Shown one piece after another: positions 26,018-33,540 of a stretch of 64,000 nucleotides of DNA. The position numbers were made by a program, and so were the translations under genes. Origin of the DNA: Flavobacteriaceae bacterium 3519-10. GTDB lineage: Bacteria; Bacteroidota; Bacteroidia; Flavobacteriales; Weeksellaceae. Every line of letters begins with the position of its first letter. The first letter of the stretch is position 1. The stretch lies in NCBI GenBank assembly GCA_000023725.1, contig CP001673.1:506342-570341 (forward strand). Direction: 5' to 3'. Below the pieces are notes generated by a model. That model saw nothing but the letters and a program-made list of their open reading frames with translations. It had not been told where the DNA came from and made no database searches.

Positions 26018-26527
26018 TTATAAGTGGTGCTTATATTCGCCCAGAATTATTTTAAACCATTCGGTGAAATTTTCGGGATGTTCATTCATTTCATTATCAA
26101 GGTCTTCCATCGAGATGTAGCGTATTTCGGCAACTTCGTCTTTGTTCAGATTTACATCACCACTGAAACTGCCGGTAAAAACATGATCGAGTTCGTGCTC
26201 CCAAAGATCCTGCCCCACATCTGCTTTATAGATAAAATGAAATTTCTCTTGTAGTTCAGCATCAATCCCGAGCTCTTCACTCATGCGTCTGTTGGCACCT
26301 TCAAGATAAGATTCGTCTATTCTGGGATGCGAGCATACGGCGTTCGTCCATTGGTTTGGCGAATGGTATTTTCCGGCAGCCCTTTTCTGCAGCAGCATTT
26401 CGCCCGCTTCATTAAAAAGGAAAACCGAAAACGCCCGGTGAAGGATGCCCTCCTGATGCGCCTGCATTTTTTCCATCACGCCTAAAACTTCGTCCTGCTC
26501 AGAGACTAATACCACATGTTCTTCCAT
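26018..26527 (-). CDS. idi: Isopentenyl-diphosphate delta-isomerase, type I
   Basis: Interconverts IPP and DMAPP for isoprenoid (menaquinone, undecaprenol) synthesis. 169 residues from the ATG at 26527 (MEEHVVLVSEQDEVLG). A GTG at 26533 would add two residues but lies in the -7 box TAATTTTG. The Nudix-like fold shows the catalytic Cys in TNAVCSHPR, the metal-binding histidines HRAFSVFLFNE and HSPNQW, the NRRMSEELGI Nudix helix and the catalytic Glu in WEHELDHVF. Length and order match bacterial IDI-1. Confidence 0.96.
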   Translation of the reverse strand: MEEHVVLVSEQDEVLGVMEKMQAHQEGILHRAFSVFLFNEAGEMLLQKRAAGKYHSPNQWTNAVCSHPRIDESYLEGANRRMSEELGIDAELQEKFHFIYKADVGQDLWEHELDHVFTGSFSGDVNLNKDEVAEIRYISMEDLDNEMNEHPENFTEWFKIILGEYKHHL

Positions 26528-26532
26528 CTTCA

Positions 26533-26540
26533 CAAAATTA
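26533..26540 (-). promoter_or_regulatory. -7 box 5 nt before the idi start
   Basis: The minus strand reads TAATTTTG, then TGAAG, then ATG (26527). This implies an extremely short leader. No -33 TTTG. Confidence 0.4.
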
Positions 26541-26640
26541 AGGTTTATCTGCCGGATGCTGAAATATTTCGGTGAAATCTTGCCGGTAGAAAAATGTGCA
26601 ATTGAAATTCTAAGTAACTTATAAAACTGTGAAAATGTTG

Positions 26641-26648
26641 TAATTTTG
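26641..26648 (+). promoter_or_regulatory. -7 box of the HAD-serA pair
   Basis: TAATTTTG, 21 nt before the ATG at 26670. No TTTG at the expected distance. Confidence 0.4.
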
Positions 26649-26669
26649 CCCCTTCAAAAAATATTGCAG

Positions 26670-27071
26670 ATGGAATTAGAGTACAAAGATCACCTGAGCC
26701 CGATGCTGAAAGGCGACATCAAGAATTACCTGATTGATATCGACGGTACAATTACAGACGACGTGCCCAATGAGGAGCCCGAACGGATGGTAGATTGTGT
26801 TCCGTATCCCGATGCGCTGGAAACCATCAACAGGTGGTACGATCAGGGTCATATCATCTGCTTTTTTACATCGCGCACCGAAAACCTGAAGCAGATTACA
26901 ATCGATTGGCTGGATAAGCACGGTTTCAAATATCACAGCGTGCTGTGCGGCAAACCGCGCGGCGGCAATTACCACTGGATCGACAATCACCTCGTGAAAG
27001 CTACACGTTACAAAGGCAAATTCACCGATATGGTTGAAAAACAGGTAACCATCGAAGTATTTAAAGATTAA
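26670..27071 (+). CDS. Small HAD-superfamily phosphatase-like protein
   Basis: 133 residues from the ATG at 26670 (MELEYKDHLSPML); the longer frame to 26646 starts inside the -7 box. HAD motif I is LIDIDGTITDD, with the nucleophile and acid/base Asp both present; motif II lies in ICFFTSRTEN, and the late KPRGGNYHWIDNHLVKATRYKGKF supplies the Lys. There is no cap domain, giving a compact fold. The substrate is unknown. It ends 3 nt before serA, so the two are co-transcribed; action on a phosphorylated serine-pathway intermediate (as SerB does) is possible but unproven. Confidence 0.82.
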   Translation: MELEYKDHLSPMLKGDIKNYLIDIDGTITDDVPNEEPERMVDCVPYPDALETINRWYDQGHIICFFTSRTENLKQITIDWLDKHGFKYHSVLCGKPRGGNYHWIDNHLVKATRYKGKFTDMVEKQVTIEVFKD

Positions 27072-27074
27072 AGA

Positions 27075-28034
27075 ATGAAGATTTTAGCAAACGACGGTTT
27101 AGACCAGTCTGGCATTGACGCCCTGACAGAAAAAGGATTCGAAGTGATCACTACAAAAGTTCCTCAGGATTTTCTGAAAGAATTTATCAACGCATATAAT
27201 ATCAGGACTTTACTTGTCCGGAGTGCTACTAAGGTCCGCAGGGATTTAATTGATGCGTGTCCGTCCCTCGAGATCATTGGCCGCGGCGGCGTCGGTATGG
27301 ATAATATTGATGTAGATTATGCGCGTTCCAAAAATATTCATGTGATCAACACGCCTGCAGCTTCGTCAGAATCTGTAGCAGAACTGGTTTTTGCGCATCT
27401 GTTCACCGGCGCGAGATTCCTGCAGGATGCCAATCGCAGGATGCCGCTGATAGGTGACACCGAATTTGCAAACCTCAAAAAAACCTATGAACGCGGCATT
27501 GAACTTCGCGGCAAAACAATTGGCATCATCGGCATGGGCCGCATTGGTCAGGAGGTAGCAAAAATAGCGTTAGGTTTAGGCATGAAGGTCATCGCTGCGG
27601 ATAGCAATGTGGGCCGCACAAGCATAAAACTTACATTTTACAATAACCAGTTCATCAATGTCGATATCGAAACCGAGCCGCTGGAAGGTGTTCTGAAACA
27701 TGCAGATTTCATCACCCTACATGTTCCGTCGCAGAAAGATGGCTATATGATCGGGGCGGAGCAATTTGCAATGATGAAAGACGGCGCAGCGATTATCAAC
27801 TGTTCGCGCGGTGGTGTTATTGATGAAGATGCGCTGCTTTCTGCCTTAGATTCCGGCAAAGTGTCATTTGCAGGTCTGGATGTATTTATTAATGAACCTA
27901 CACCATCAAAAGCGATCCTTACTCACTCCAAAATTTCGCTTACTCCGCACACAGGCGCGTCGACTCTGGAAGCGCAGGACCGTATTGGCCTGTCGCTCGC
28001 CAAGCAGATCTGCAGTATCCTTCAGGTACAGTAA
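27075..28034 (+). CDS. serA: D-3-phosphoglycerate dehydrogenase (short form)
   Basis: First step of serine synthesis: oxidises 3-phosphoglycerate to 3-phosphohydroxypyruvate with NAD. 319 residues, so only the two-domain dehydrogenase core; the C-terminal ACT regulatory domain that gives serine feedback in E. coli is absent. The NAD fold is GKTIGIIGMGRIGQEVAKIA, the catalytic Arg is in INCSRGGVIDEDAL, Glu in FINEPTPSK and His in LTPHTGAST. A related 2-hydroxyacid dehydrogenase cannot be excluded on sequence alone. Encoded 3 nt after a small HAD phosphatase. Confidence 0.9.
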   Translation: MKILANDGLDQSGIDALTEKGFEVITTKVPQDFLKEFINAYNIRTLLVRSATKVRRDLIDACPSLEIIGRGGVGMDNIDVDYARSKNIHVINTPAASSESVAELVFAHLFTGARFLQDANRRMPLIGDTEFANLKKTYERGIELRGKTIGIIGMGRIGQEVAKIALGLGMKVIAADSNVGRTSIKLTFYNNQFINVDIETEPLEGVLKHADFITLHVPSQKDGYMIGAEQFAMMKDGAAIINCSRGGVIDEDALLSALDSGKVSFAGLDVFINEPTPSKAILTHSKISLTPHTGASTLEAQDRIGLSLAKQICSILQVQ

Positions 28035-28055
28035 ATGTTTGAAATTAGATTTTAA

Positions 28056-28086
28056 AACAATCGGGACTTTTAAAGTTCCGATTGTT
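28056..28086 (+). terminator. Shared terminator between serA and mscL
   Basis: 15-bp arms (28056-28070 and 28072-28086, one G-U) followed by TTT. The right arm encodes the last residues of mscL (QSEL) and the mscL stop codon lies at the hairpin centre. Confidence 0.78.
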
Positions 28087-28453
28087 TTGCTTTAAGCAAA
28101 TCGCGGATCTCGGTAAGAAGTTCCTGTTCTTTTGTAATAGTGGGAGCAGCCGCTTCAGCTGGGGTCACCACTTTGTTAGCAGCCTTAATCAGCCAAAATA
28201 GCACAAGTGCGATACACAGAAAGCTGATCACCGCTGAGAGAAAATTGCCATACGTTACGCCATGCCAGCTCAGCTGTGCGATATTTTTCGCGCCCACCGC
28301 ATCCAGCGCCGGGTTGAGCAAAAGTGGAGTAATAACGTCTTCTACGAGGGAAGAAACAATCTTGCCAAATGCAGCACCTATAATTACACCCACGGCGAGA
28401 TCGATTACGTTGCCTTTAAAGGCAAACGCCCGGAATTCCTGAAATAATTTCAT
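28070..28453 (-). CDS. mscL: Large-conductance mechanosensitive channel MscL
   Basis: Pentameric inner-membrane safety valve that opens under osmotic downshock. 127 residues. The N-terminal amphipathic helix MKLFQEFRAFAFKGNVIDLA leads to TM1 with the gate motif VGVIIGAAFGKIVSSLVEDV. A periplasmic loop follows, then TM2 (FLSAVISFLCIALVLFWLIKAAN) and a cytoplasmic helix ending LLTEIRDLLKAK. Length and order are standard. Its 3' end doubles as an arm of the serA terminator. Confidence 0.97.
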   Translation of the reverse strand: MKLFQEFRAFAFKGNVIDLAVGVIIGAAFGKIVSSLVEDVITPLLLNPALDAVGAKNIAQLSWHGVTYGNFLSAVISFLCIALVLFWLIKAANKVVTPAEAAAPTITKEQELLTEIRDLLKAKQSEL

Positions 28454-28571
28454 ACGGTTGGTTTTAGTTGAGGTAATAAATGTACATAAAATTCCGCTTC
28501 AAAACTTTGGTTGAAACCGAATAAACGTTTCCTGGATTTTTTTACCTTAATTTTATAGTAAACTAAAGTCC

Positions 28572-30077
28572 ATGAAAATTTTCACAACCTCCCAAATCCG
28601 GCGGGCAGATTCCTGCACGATCAGTAACGGGCATATCACGGCACTCAAATTAATGGAAATAGCCGCTGAGGCCTGCGCAAAATGGCTTATTAACAACACG
28701 CCCGAAAGCGCTGTTTTTCAGATTTTCTGCGGCAAGGGGAATAACGGTGGCGACGGCCTTGCCATTGCGCGGTTGCTTCAACAGCAGGGTTTGAAAGTCA
28801 ACGTTTTTTCGGATGATGCGGCTCCCGGATCCAGCGAATGTTTTCAGATCAATTATCAGCGGCTTGCTGAGCATCCTCAGATTGCAGTCTATCGGTATAA
28901 TGAAGCGCCTTCTTTTGATTTCGATGCAAATTCCGTGGTGATCGACGCGCTTTTTGGGACGGGTTTAAAGCGCGAAATCACTGACGAATTCGCTTTCCTG
29001 ATTGGTTTTATGAATACATTGCCGTTTCGCAAAATTGCAATTGATATACCTTCCGGGCTGTTTGCTGACACTGCGACAGGGGAAAATGCTCCCGTCATTC
29101 AGGCGGACGACACCTTAAGTTTTCAGTTTTGGAAAAAATCGTTTTTGCATCCCGAAACCGGCAAATATTGCGGGAACATTCATATTCTTGACATTAATTT
29201 GGATCCCGATTTTATTGCACAGGAACCAACTGACGAGTTTATAATAGATGACGTGCTGATTAAAAAGATATATAGGCCACGGCATACATTCTCACATAAA
29301 GGCGATTTCGGCAAAACTGCAATTGTTGGCGGAAGTTTTGGCAAGATGGGTGCAGCAGTGTTAGCCACCAAGGCTGCAACTGCGGCCGGCAGTGGAATTA
29401 CGTTAACATTTGCGCCTCGCTGCGGCTACGAAATTCTTCAGACGTCATGCCCTGAAGCAATGTTTTCGGAGAACGGAACTGAACATGCAGAAAATTTTAT
29501 TCTTGAGCCGGGGCCGACTGTTGGAATCGGTCCGGGTTTAGGCACGCATCCCGAAACGGAAAAAGCATTTCTGTCTTTTCTGAAGAGTTATGAACAGCCG
29601 TTAGTATTAGACGCGGACGCTTTAAACATACTTTCGATAAATACTGATCAGCTTAATACAATTCCATTAAAATCAATCATTACGCCGCATCCAAAGGAAT
29701 TCGGGCGGTTGTTTGGCAGCACCGCAGATTCATTCGGGCGCTTAACACTTGCGAAGCAGAAAGCGCGGGAATTAGGTATTTATATTGTTTTAAAAGACCA
29801 TCATACACAGGTAATCACGCCTGACGGCAGGGTTTTCTATAACATCAGCGGAAATCCGGGCATGGCCAAAGGGGGCAGCGGCGATGTGCTTCTTGGGATA
29901 ATTACTTCACTTCTGTCGCAGCACTATTCCGCGGAAGAAGCTGCAGTGTTCGGTGTTTGGCTCCACGGTAAAGCCGGTGACTTCGCGGCAGACAAATTTT
30001 CGCAGGAAGCCATGCTTGCATCAGATTTAATTGCTGAACTCGGCAATGTATTTATGGAATTAAACGAAAGGAATTAA
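28572..30077 (+). CDS. nnr: Bifunctional NAD(P)H-hydrate epimerase/ADP-dependent dehydratase
   Basis: Repairs hydrated NAD(P)H. 501 residues in two domains. The epimerase (YjeF N-terminal, about 1-215) has FCGKGNNGGDGLAIARLL and VIDALFGTGLKREI. The ADP-dependent dehydratase (YjeF C-terminal, ribokinase-like, about 225-495) has GGSFGKMGAAVLATKAA, VGIGPGLG, DADALN, ITPHPKEFGRLFG and the active-site NPGMAKGGSGDVLLG. Fusion of both activities is usual in bacteria. Single gene followed by a short GC-rich hairpin. Confidence 0.97.
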   Translation: MKIFTTSQIRRADSCTISNGHITALKLMEIAAEACAKWLINNTPESAVFQIFCGKGNNGGDGLAIARLLQQQGLKVNVFSDDAAPGSSECFQINYQRLAEHPQIAVYRYNEAPSFDFDANSVVIDALFGTGLKREITDEFAFLIGFMNTLPFRKIAIDIPSGLFADTATGENAPVIQADDTLSFQFWKKSFLHPETGKYCGNIHILDINLDPDFIAQEPTDEFIIDDVLIKKIYRPRHTFSHKGDFGKTAIVGGSFGKMGAAVLATKAATAAGSGITLTFAPRCGYEILQTSCPEAMFSENGTEHAENFILEPGPTVGIGPGLGTHPETEKAFLSFLKSYEQPLVLDADALNILSINTDQLNTIPLKSIITPHPKEFGRLFGSTADSFGRLTLAKQKARELGIYIVLKDHHTQVITPDGRVFYNISGNPGMAKGGSGDVLLGIITSLLSQHYSAEEAAVFGVWLHGKAGDFAADKFSQEAMLASDLIAELGNVFMELNERN

Positions 30078-30086
30078 ATTAAAAAA

Positions 30087-30110
30087 CCCCGAAATATTTC
30101 GGGGCTTTTG
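30087..30110 (+). terminator. Bidirectional terminator between nnr and lgt
   Basis: CCCCGAAA and TTTCGGGG (8 bp) separated by 2 nt, with A6 before and CTTTTG after. It lies 9 nt after the nnr stop and just past the lgt stop. Confidence 0.85.
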
Positions 30111-30112
30111 TT

Positions 30113-30982
30113 TTAATCAGGTTTTCCGTTTTCTTCTTCGGTGATTATATTTTTCGTGGAATACCACATGATTACGAAACCTGCCAACATAAACGGAAGC
30201 GATAACACCTGGCCGGTATTAAGCCCCGCAAACTGGATGAATTCGTCGCCCTGAGGTTCCTTCAAAAATTCAACAAAGAACCTTACCGCCCACAGGATGA
30301 TAAAAAACAGACCGAAAAGCCAGCCCTGCTGATATTTCTTTTTTGTGTAGCGATACAGAACCCAAAGAAGTATGAAAAGCAGAAAATAACCTGTTGCTTC
30401 AAAAAGCTGCGTAGGATAACGTGCTACTATCGCCCCGTATTCCGGGCTTTGCTGCGGGAACAGTACCGCGAATGGCGAGCCTTCCGGCGCGGGCTTTCCG
30501 ATGATTTCTGAATTGAAAAAGTTTCCGATTCTTACAAAAGCACCGCCTAGCGCTACAACGATCCCGATTCTGTCATAAACCCAAAGCGGATTTTTCTTGA
30601 TGATTTTAAAAGCGTAATAAAGCGTCGTGAAAATTAAAGCAATCGTAGCACCATGACTGGCAAGTCCCGCAAATCCTGTAAATTTAAATTCGGGAACAGT
30701 TTGAATCGGTAAAAAAACCGACCAGAAATCCTGTTTAAAAAGTTCAGGCTGATAAAAAATAACGTGGCCTAGCCGTGCGCCGAGAATTGTTCCTACCAGT
30801 GTCCAGGTGAAAAGTGGCTCCACATATTTTACGTTGACGTTATCGATCTTGTAGATTTTCGTCATGATGATATAGCCAAGTCCAAACGCCAGAATGAACA
30901 TCAAACTGTAATAATGAAGAGTGATTGGGCCGAGGTGAATGCCGGTGGACGGATCCCAGGTAGTGTATAAAAGTGTGAGCAT
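30113..30982 (-). CDS. lgt: Prolipoprotein diacylglyceryl transferase
   Basis: Adds diacylglycerol from phosphatidylglycerol to the lipobox Cys of prolipoproteins (such as the SusD/E/F proteins here). 289 residues with seven predicted membrane helices. It shows the conserved HYYSLMFILAFGLGYIIM, LGARLGHVIFYQPEL, GFAGLASHGATIAL and the Lgt signature GGAFVRIGNFFNSEIIGKP, which includes the catalytic Arg. Its start is 19 nt after the yidD stop, so yidD-lgt form an envelope-related minus-strand operon. Confidence 0.97.
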   Translation of the reverse strand: MLTLLYTTWDPSTGIHLGPITLHYYSLMFILAFGLGYIIMTKIYKIDNVNVKYVEPLFTWTLVGTILGARLGHVIFYQPELFKQDFWSVFLPIQTVPEFKFTGFAGLASHGATIALIFTTLYYAFKIIKKNPLWVYDRIGIVVALGGAFVRIGNFFNSEIIGKPAPEGSPFAVLFPQQSPEYGAIVARYPTQLFEATGYFLLFILLWVLYRYTKKKYQQGWLFGLFFIILWAVRFFVEFLKEPQGDEFIQFAGLNTGQVLSLPFMLAGFVIMWYSTKNIITEEENGKPD

Positions 30983-31001
30983 TGTTACTTATTCGTTTAT
31001 T

Positions 31002-31247
31002 TTAATGTTTATGCATTGTTTTTGGCGGAACAGGATCATATCCTTCAGAACCCCACGGATGGCATCGCGCAATGCGTTTGGTGCCGAGCCACAAGCCTTT
31101 AACCGGGCCATGAACGCGGAGCGCTTCAACCATATAACTTGAACATGTGGGCTCAAAACGGCAGTTTTTGGGGAAAAGAGGGGAGATGAACCACTGATAA
31201 ATCTTTATCAGCGCAACCAGCGGAAAAGTGATGATTTTGTTCAGCAT
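31002..31247 (-). CDS. yidD: Membrane protein insertion efficiency factor YidD
   Basis: 81 residues. An N-terminal amphipathic/hydrophobic segment ([18 protein letters not shown]) is followed by the family motif [19 protein letters not shown] and [17 protein letters not shown], with its three conserved cysteines. The family aids YidC-dependent membrane insertion; here it is not near yidC or rnpA but upstream of lgt. TATTTTTG lies 7 nt before the ATG on the minus strand. Confidence 0.95.
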   Translation of the reverse strand: MLNKIITFPLVALIKIYQWFISPLFPKNCRFEPTCSSYMVEALRVHGPVKGLWLGTKRIARCHPWGSEGYDPVPPKTMHKH

Positions 31248-31251
31248 TGCC

Positions 31252-31281
31252 TTGCAAAAATAGGTAAATAGTTTAATTTTG
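31252..31281 (+). promoter_or_regulatory. Bacteroidota-type promoter of rarA
   Basis: TTG (31252-31254), 19 nt, TAATTTTG (31274-31281). Transcription should begin near 31286, which favours the TTG start codon at 31341 over the one at 31290. Confidence 0.55.
31255..31262 (-). promoter_or_regulatory. -7 box close to the yidD start
   Basis: The minus strand reads TATTTTTG, 7 nt before the ATG at 31247. It lies between the -33 and -7 elements of the divergent rarA promoter, so polymerases for the two genes would compete. Confidence 0.4.
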
Positions 31282-31340
31282 TTTAATGTTTGCAGGTAAA
31301 CTTCCGCAAGCTCTCACCGTTTAAAACTACCATTTCTATT

Positions 31341-32618
31341 TTGATTTCCAATACTCCTCTTGCTGAGCAGATGCGCCCGAAAACCTTAGACGAAGTTCGG
31401 GGGCAGGAACACCTTACCGGCGAAAAAGGTACGGTGCGCAAGATGCTCGAAAACGATACGCTCAATTCGCTGATTTTTTGGGGACCGCCCGGAACCGGGA
31501 AAACCACGATCGCTGAAATAATTTCGGAACAGTCTGGGCGTAAGTTTTTTAAACTTTCTGCGGTTTCAAGCGGGGTGAAAGATGTGCGTGAAGTAATTGA
31601 AGAGGCGAAAAAGCAAAATCTGTTTTCAGGGAAGTCGCCAATTCTGTTTATCGATGAGATTCACCGTTTCAACAAATCCCAGCAGGATTCGCTGCTTCAC
31701 GCCGTTGAAAAAGGTTGGATTGTCCTGATCGGCGCCACCACCGAAAATCCGAGTTTCGAGGTCGTTTCGGCATTGCTTTCGAGGTCACAGGTTTATGTTT
31801 TGAAATCTTTGAGTTATGAAAAACTTGAAGAACTTGCAGAGCTTTCGCTTAAAAATTATAATGCCAGCCATGGCACCGAGTTCAGAATTAAAGACAAAGA
31901 AGCCTTCATTCAATATTCGGGCGGCGACGCGCGAAAGCTGATCAATTCGGTTGAAAATGTGCTCAATAACTTTAAAAATTCAGATAAAAAAGAAATTTCC
32001 AACGCCGATGTTTTGGAAGTTCTTCAGGAAACCATGGCGCTGTACGACAAGAACGGCGAGCAGCATTACGACATTATTTCGGCATTTATCAAATCAATGC
32101 GCGGCTCGGATCCGAATGGCGCGGTCTATTGGCTCGCGCGAATGCTTGTGGGTGGCGAAGATGTGAAGTTCATCGCGCGACGCATGCTGATTCTGGCTGC
32201 TGAAGATATCGGCTTGGCCAATCCCAATGCGCTCGTCATCGCGAATAACTGTTTTCAGGCGGTAAATGTGATTGGGAATCCTGAGGCACGCATTATTTTA
32301 AGTGAAACCACGGTTTATTTGGCGGTTTCGCCTAAATCAAATTCAACATATCTTGCCATCAATGAAGCAATGGCTTTCGTAAAGAAAACCGGAAATCTCC
32401 CTGTTCCGCTACATCTCAGAAATGCGCCCACCAAACTGATGAAGGATTTGAACTACGGTAAAGATTACGATTATGCCCATTCGCACGAAGGAAATTTTGT
32501 GGATCTTGAATTTTTACCCGACGAAATTTCGGGCGAGAAATTTTATAATCCCGGAAATAATTCGACCGAAAATAAGATTAAGGAAGAACTTAACAGAAAA
32601 TGGAAGGGTAAATATTAA
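31341..32618 (+). CDS. rarA: Replication-associated recombination protein A (RarA/MgsA)
   Basis: AAA+ ATPase of the clamp-loader type that acts at stalled forks. 425 residues from the TTG at 31341 (MISNTPLAEQMRPKTLDEV), which fits the family start; the frame is open to a TTG at 31290 that would leave almost no leader. Walker A is FWGPPGTGKTTIAEII and Walker B ILFIDEIHRFNKSQQD; sensor 1 is GATTENPSFE. The C-terminal part contains the tetramerisation region (SMRGSDPNGAVYWLARMLVGGED, RRMLILAAEDIGLANP). The start choice is uncertain. Confidence 0.93.
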   Translation: MISNTPLAEQMRPKTLDEVRGQEHLTGEKGTVRKMLENDTLNSLIFWGPPGTGKTTIAEIISEQSGRKFFKLSAVSSGVKDVREVIEEAKKQNLFSGKSPILFIDEIHRFNKSQQDSLLHAVEKGWIVLIGATTENPSFEVVSALLSRSQVYVLKSLSYEKLEELAELSLKNYNASHGTEFRIKDKEAFIQYSGGDARKLINSVENVLNNFKNSDKKEISNADVLEVLQETMALYDKNGEQHYDIISAFIKSMRGSDPNGAVYWLARMLVGGEDVKFIARRMLILAAEDIGLANPNALVIANNCFQAVNVIGNPEARIILSETTVYLAVSPKSNSTYLAINEAMAFVKKTGNLPVPLHLRNAPTKLMKDLNYGKDYDYAHSHEGNFVDLEFLPDEISGEKFYNPGNNSTENKIKEELNRKWKGKY

Positions 32619-32639
32619 ACTGATATTGTTAGGTTTTTT

Positions 32640-33479
32640 TTAAGCTTCCAGCAAATATTCGTCGTAATGGCCAAGGAATTTTACTTTAGCACCAAGCAGT
32701 TCGAGTTCCTGAATTGCGTTTTGAGATAAAACCGGATGCCATTCGCTGGCCACATTTATAAAGAAAAAATATTTCCCTAAACCCGTTTTCAGCGTGCGGC
32801 TTTCAATTTTAGAAAGATTCATTTTTCGCCACGCAAAAACCGAACATACCTGATGCAGCGCGCCCGCACGATCGTCCGGAAGTGTAATGATCAGTGATGT
32901 TTTCTCCGATGTTTTCGAATATTTAAGTTTTAACTGATCGCGTTTGCGGGATATCACAATAAATTTTGTGTGGTTCTGTTCAAAATCCTGGATGTTCTGC
33001 TGAATGATTTTCAAACCGTATAATTTAGCCGCATACGCGTTGGCAATGGCCGCCCATTTTTCCGTCGGATTCTCTGATACAAGTTTTGCGGCCGCCGCTG
33101 TGGAGCTGTAATCCTGCGTTTCGGTGTTTTTATAATGGTCGAATCTGAAATGAAAAGTCTGCGCCAACGCCTGCGGATGAGAAATTACCTTCGTGAAATT
33201 TTCATTGTTGGGGTGAATCATTAAATGATGCGAAATAGGCATTATAGCTTCGGTTTCAATGTAAATATCTTCGAAATCATACAAATAATCGAGCGTCATA
33301 GAAACTGTTCCTTCAATTGAGTTTTCGAGTGGTACGACGGCTTTGTCCACCTCGCCGTTCTTTACGGCATTAAAACAATCGAGAATGTTGGATTGTGGGA
33401 TTAAGTCGTCGTCGGGAAAAATCTGGGAAGTCGCAAGTTGCGTGAAACTGGCCTGCGGGCCAAGGAATGCTATTTTCAT
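32640..33479 (-). CDS. pheA: Prephenate dehydratase
   Basis: Converts prephenate to phenylpyruvate in phenylalanine synthesis. 279 residues, a monofunctional enzyme without a chorismate mutase domain. The PDT domain (1-180) shows FLGPQASFTQLA, VVPLENSIEGTVSMTLDYL and the active-site region DYSSTAAAAKLVSE; the conserved Thr is present in TKFIVISR. The ACT domain (about 195-275), with GALHQVCSVFAWRKMNLSKIESRTLK, binds Phe for feedback control. A -7 box lies 4 nt before the ATG. Confidence 0.95.
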   Translation of the reverse strand: MKIAFLGPQASFTQLATSQIFPDDDLIPQSNILDCFNAVKNGEVDKAVVPLENSIEGTVSMTLDYLYDFEDIYIETEAIMPISHHLMIHPNNENFTKVISHPQALAQTFHFRFDHYKNTETQDYSSTAAAAKLVSENPTEKWAAIANAYAAKLYGLKIIQQNIQDFEQNHTKFIVISRKRDQLKLKYSKTSEKTSLIITLPDDRAGALHQVCSVFAWRKMNLSKIESRTLKTGLGKYFFFINVASEWHPVLSQNAIQELELLGAKVKFLGHYDEYLLEA

Positions 33480-33483
33480 TTGG

Positions 33484-33491
33484 CAAAAATA
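33484..33491 (-). promoter_or_regulatory. -7 box 4 nt before the pheA start
   Basis: The minus strand reads TATTTTTG, CCAA, ATG. A leaderless message is implied. No TTTG at -33. Confidence 0.42.
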
Positions 33492-33492
33492 G

Positions 33493-33518
33493 AAAGCCGC
33501 CCGATTAAAAGTGGCTTT
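33493..33518 (-). terminator. Terminator of the GH43-like gene
   Basis: Plus-strand arms AAAGCCGC (33493-33500) and GTGGCTTT (33511-33518), one G-U; 22 nt past the stop at 33541. It directly abuts the pheA promoter. Confidence 0.6.
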
Positions 33519-33540
33519 ATTTGTTTAAATTTTTAAAGGT

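Noticed and set aside
26646-26669. Longer start for the HAD protein (TTG at 26646)
   Set aside because: It lies inside the TAATTTTG promoter box.
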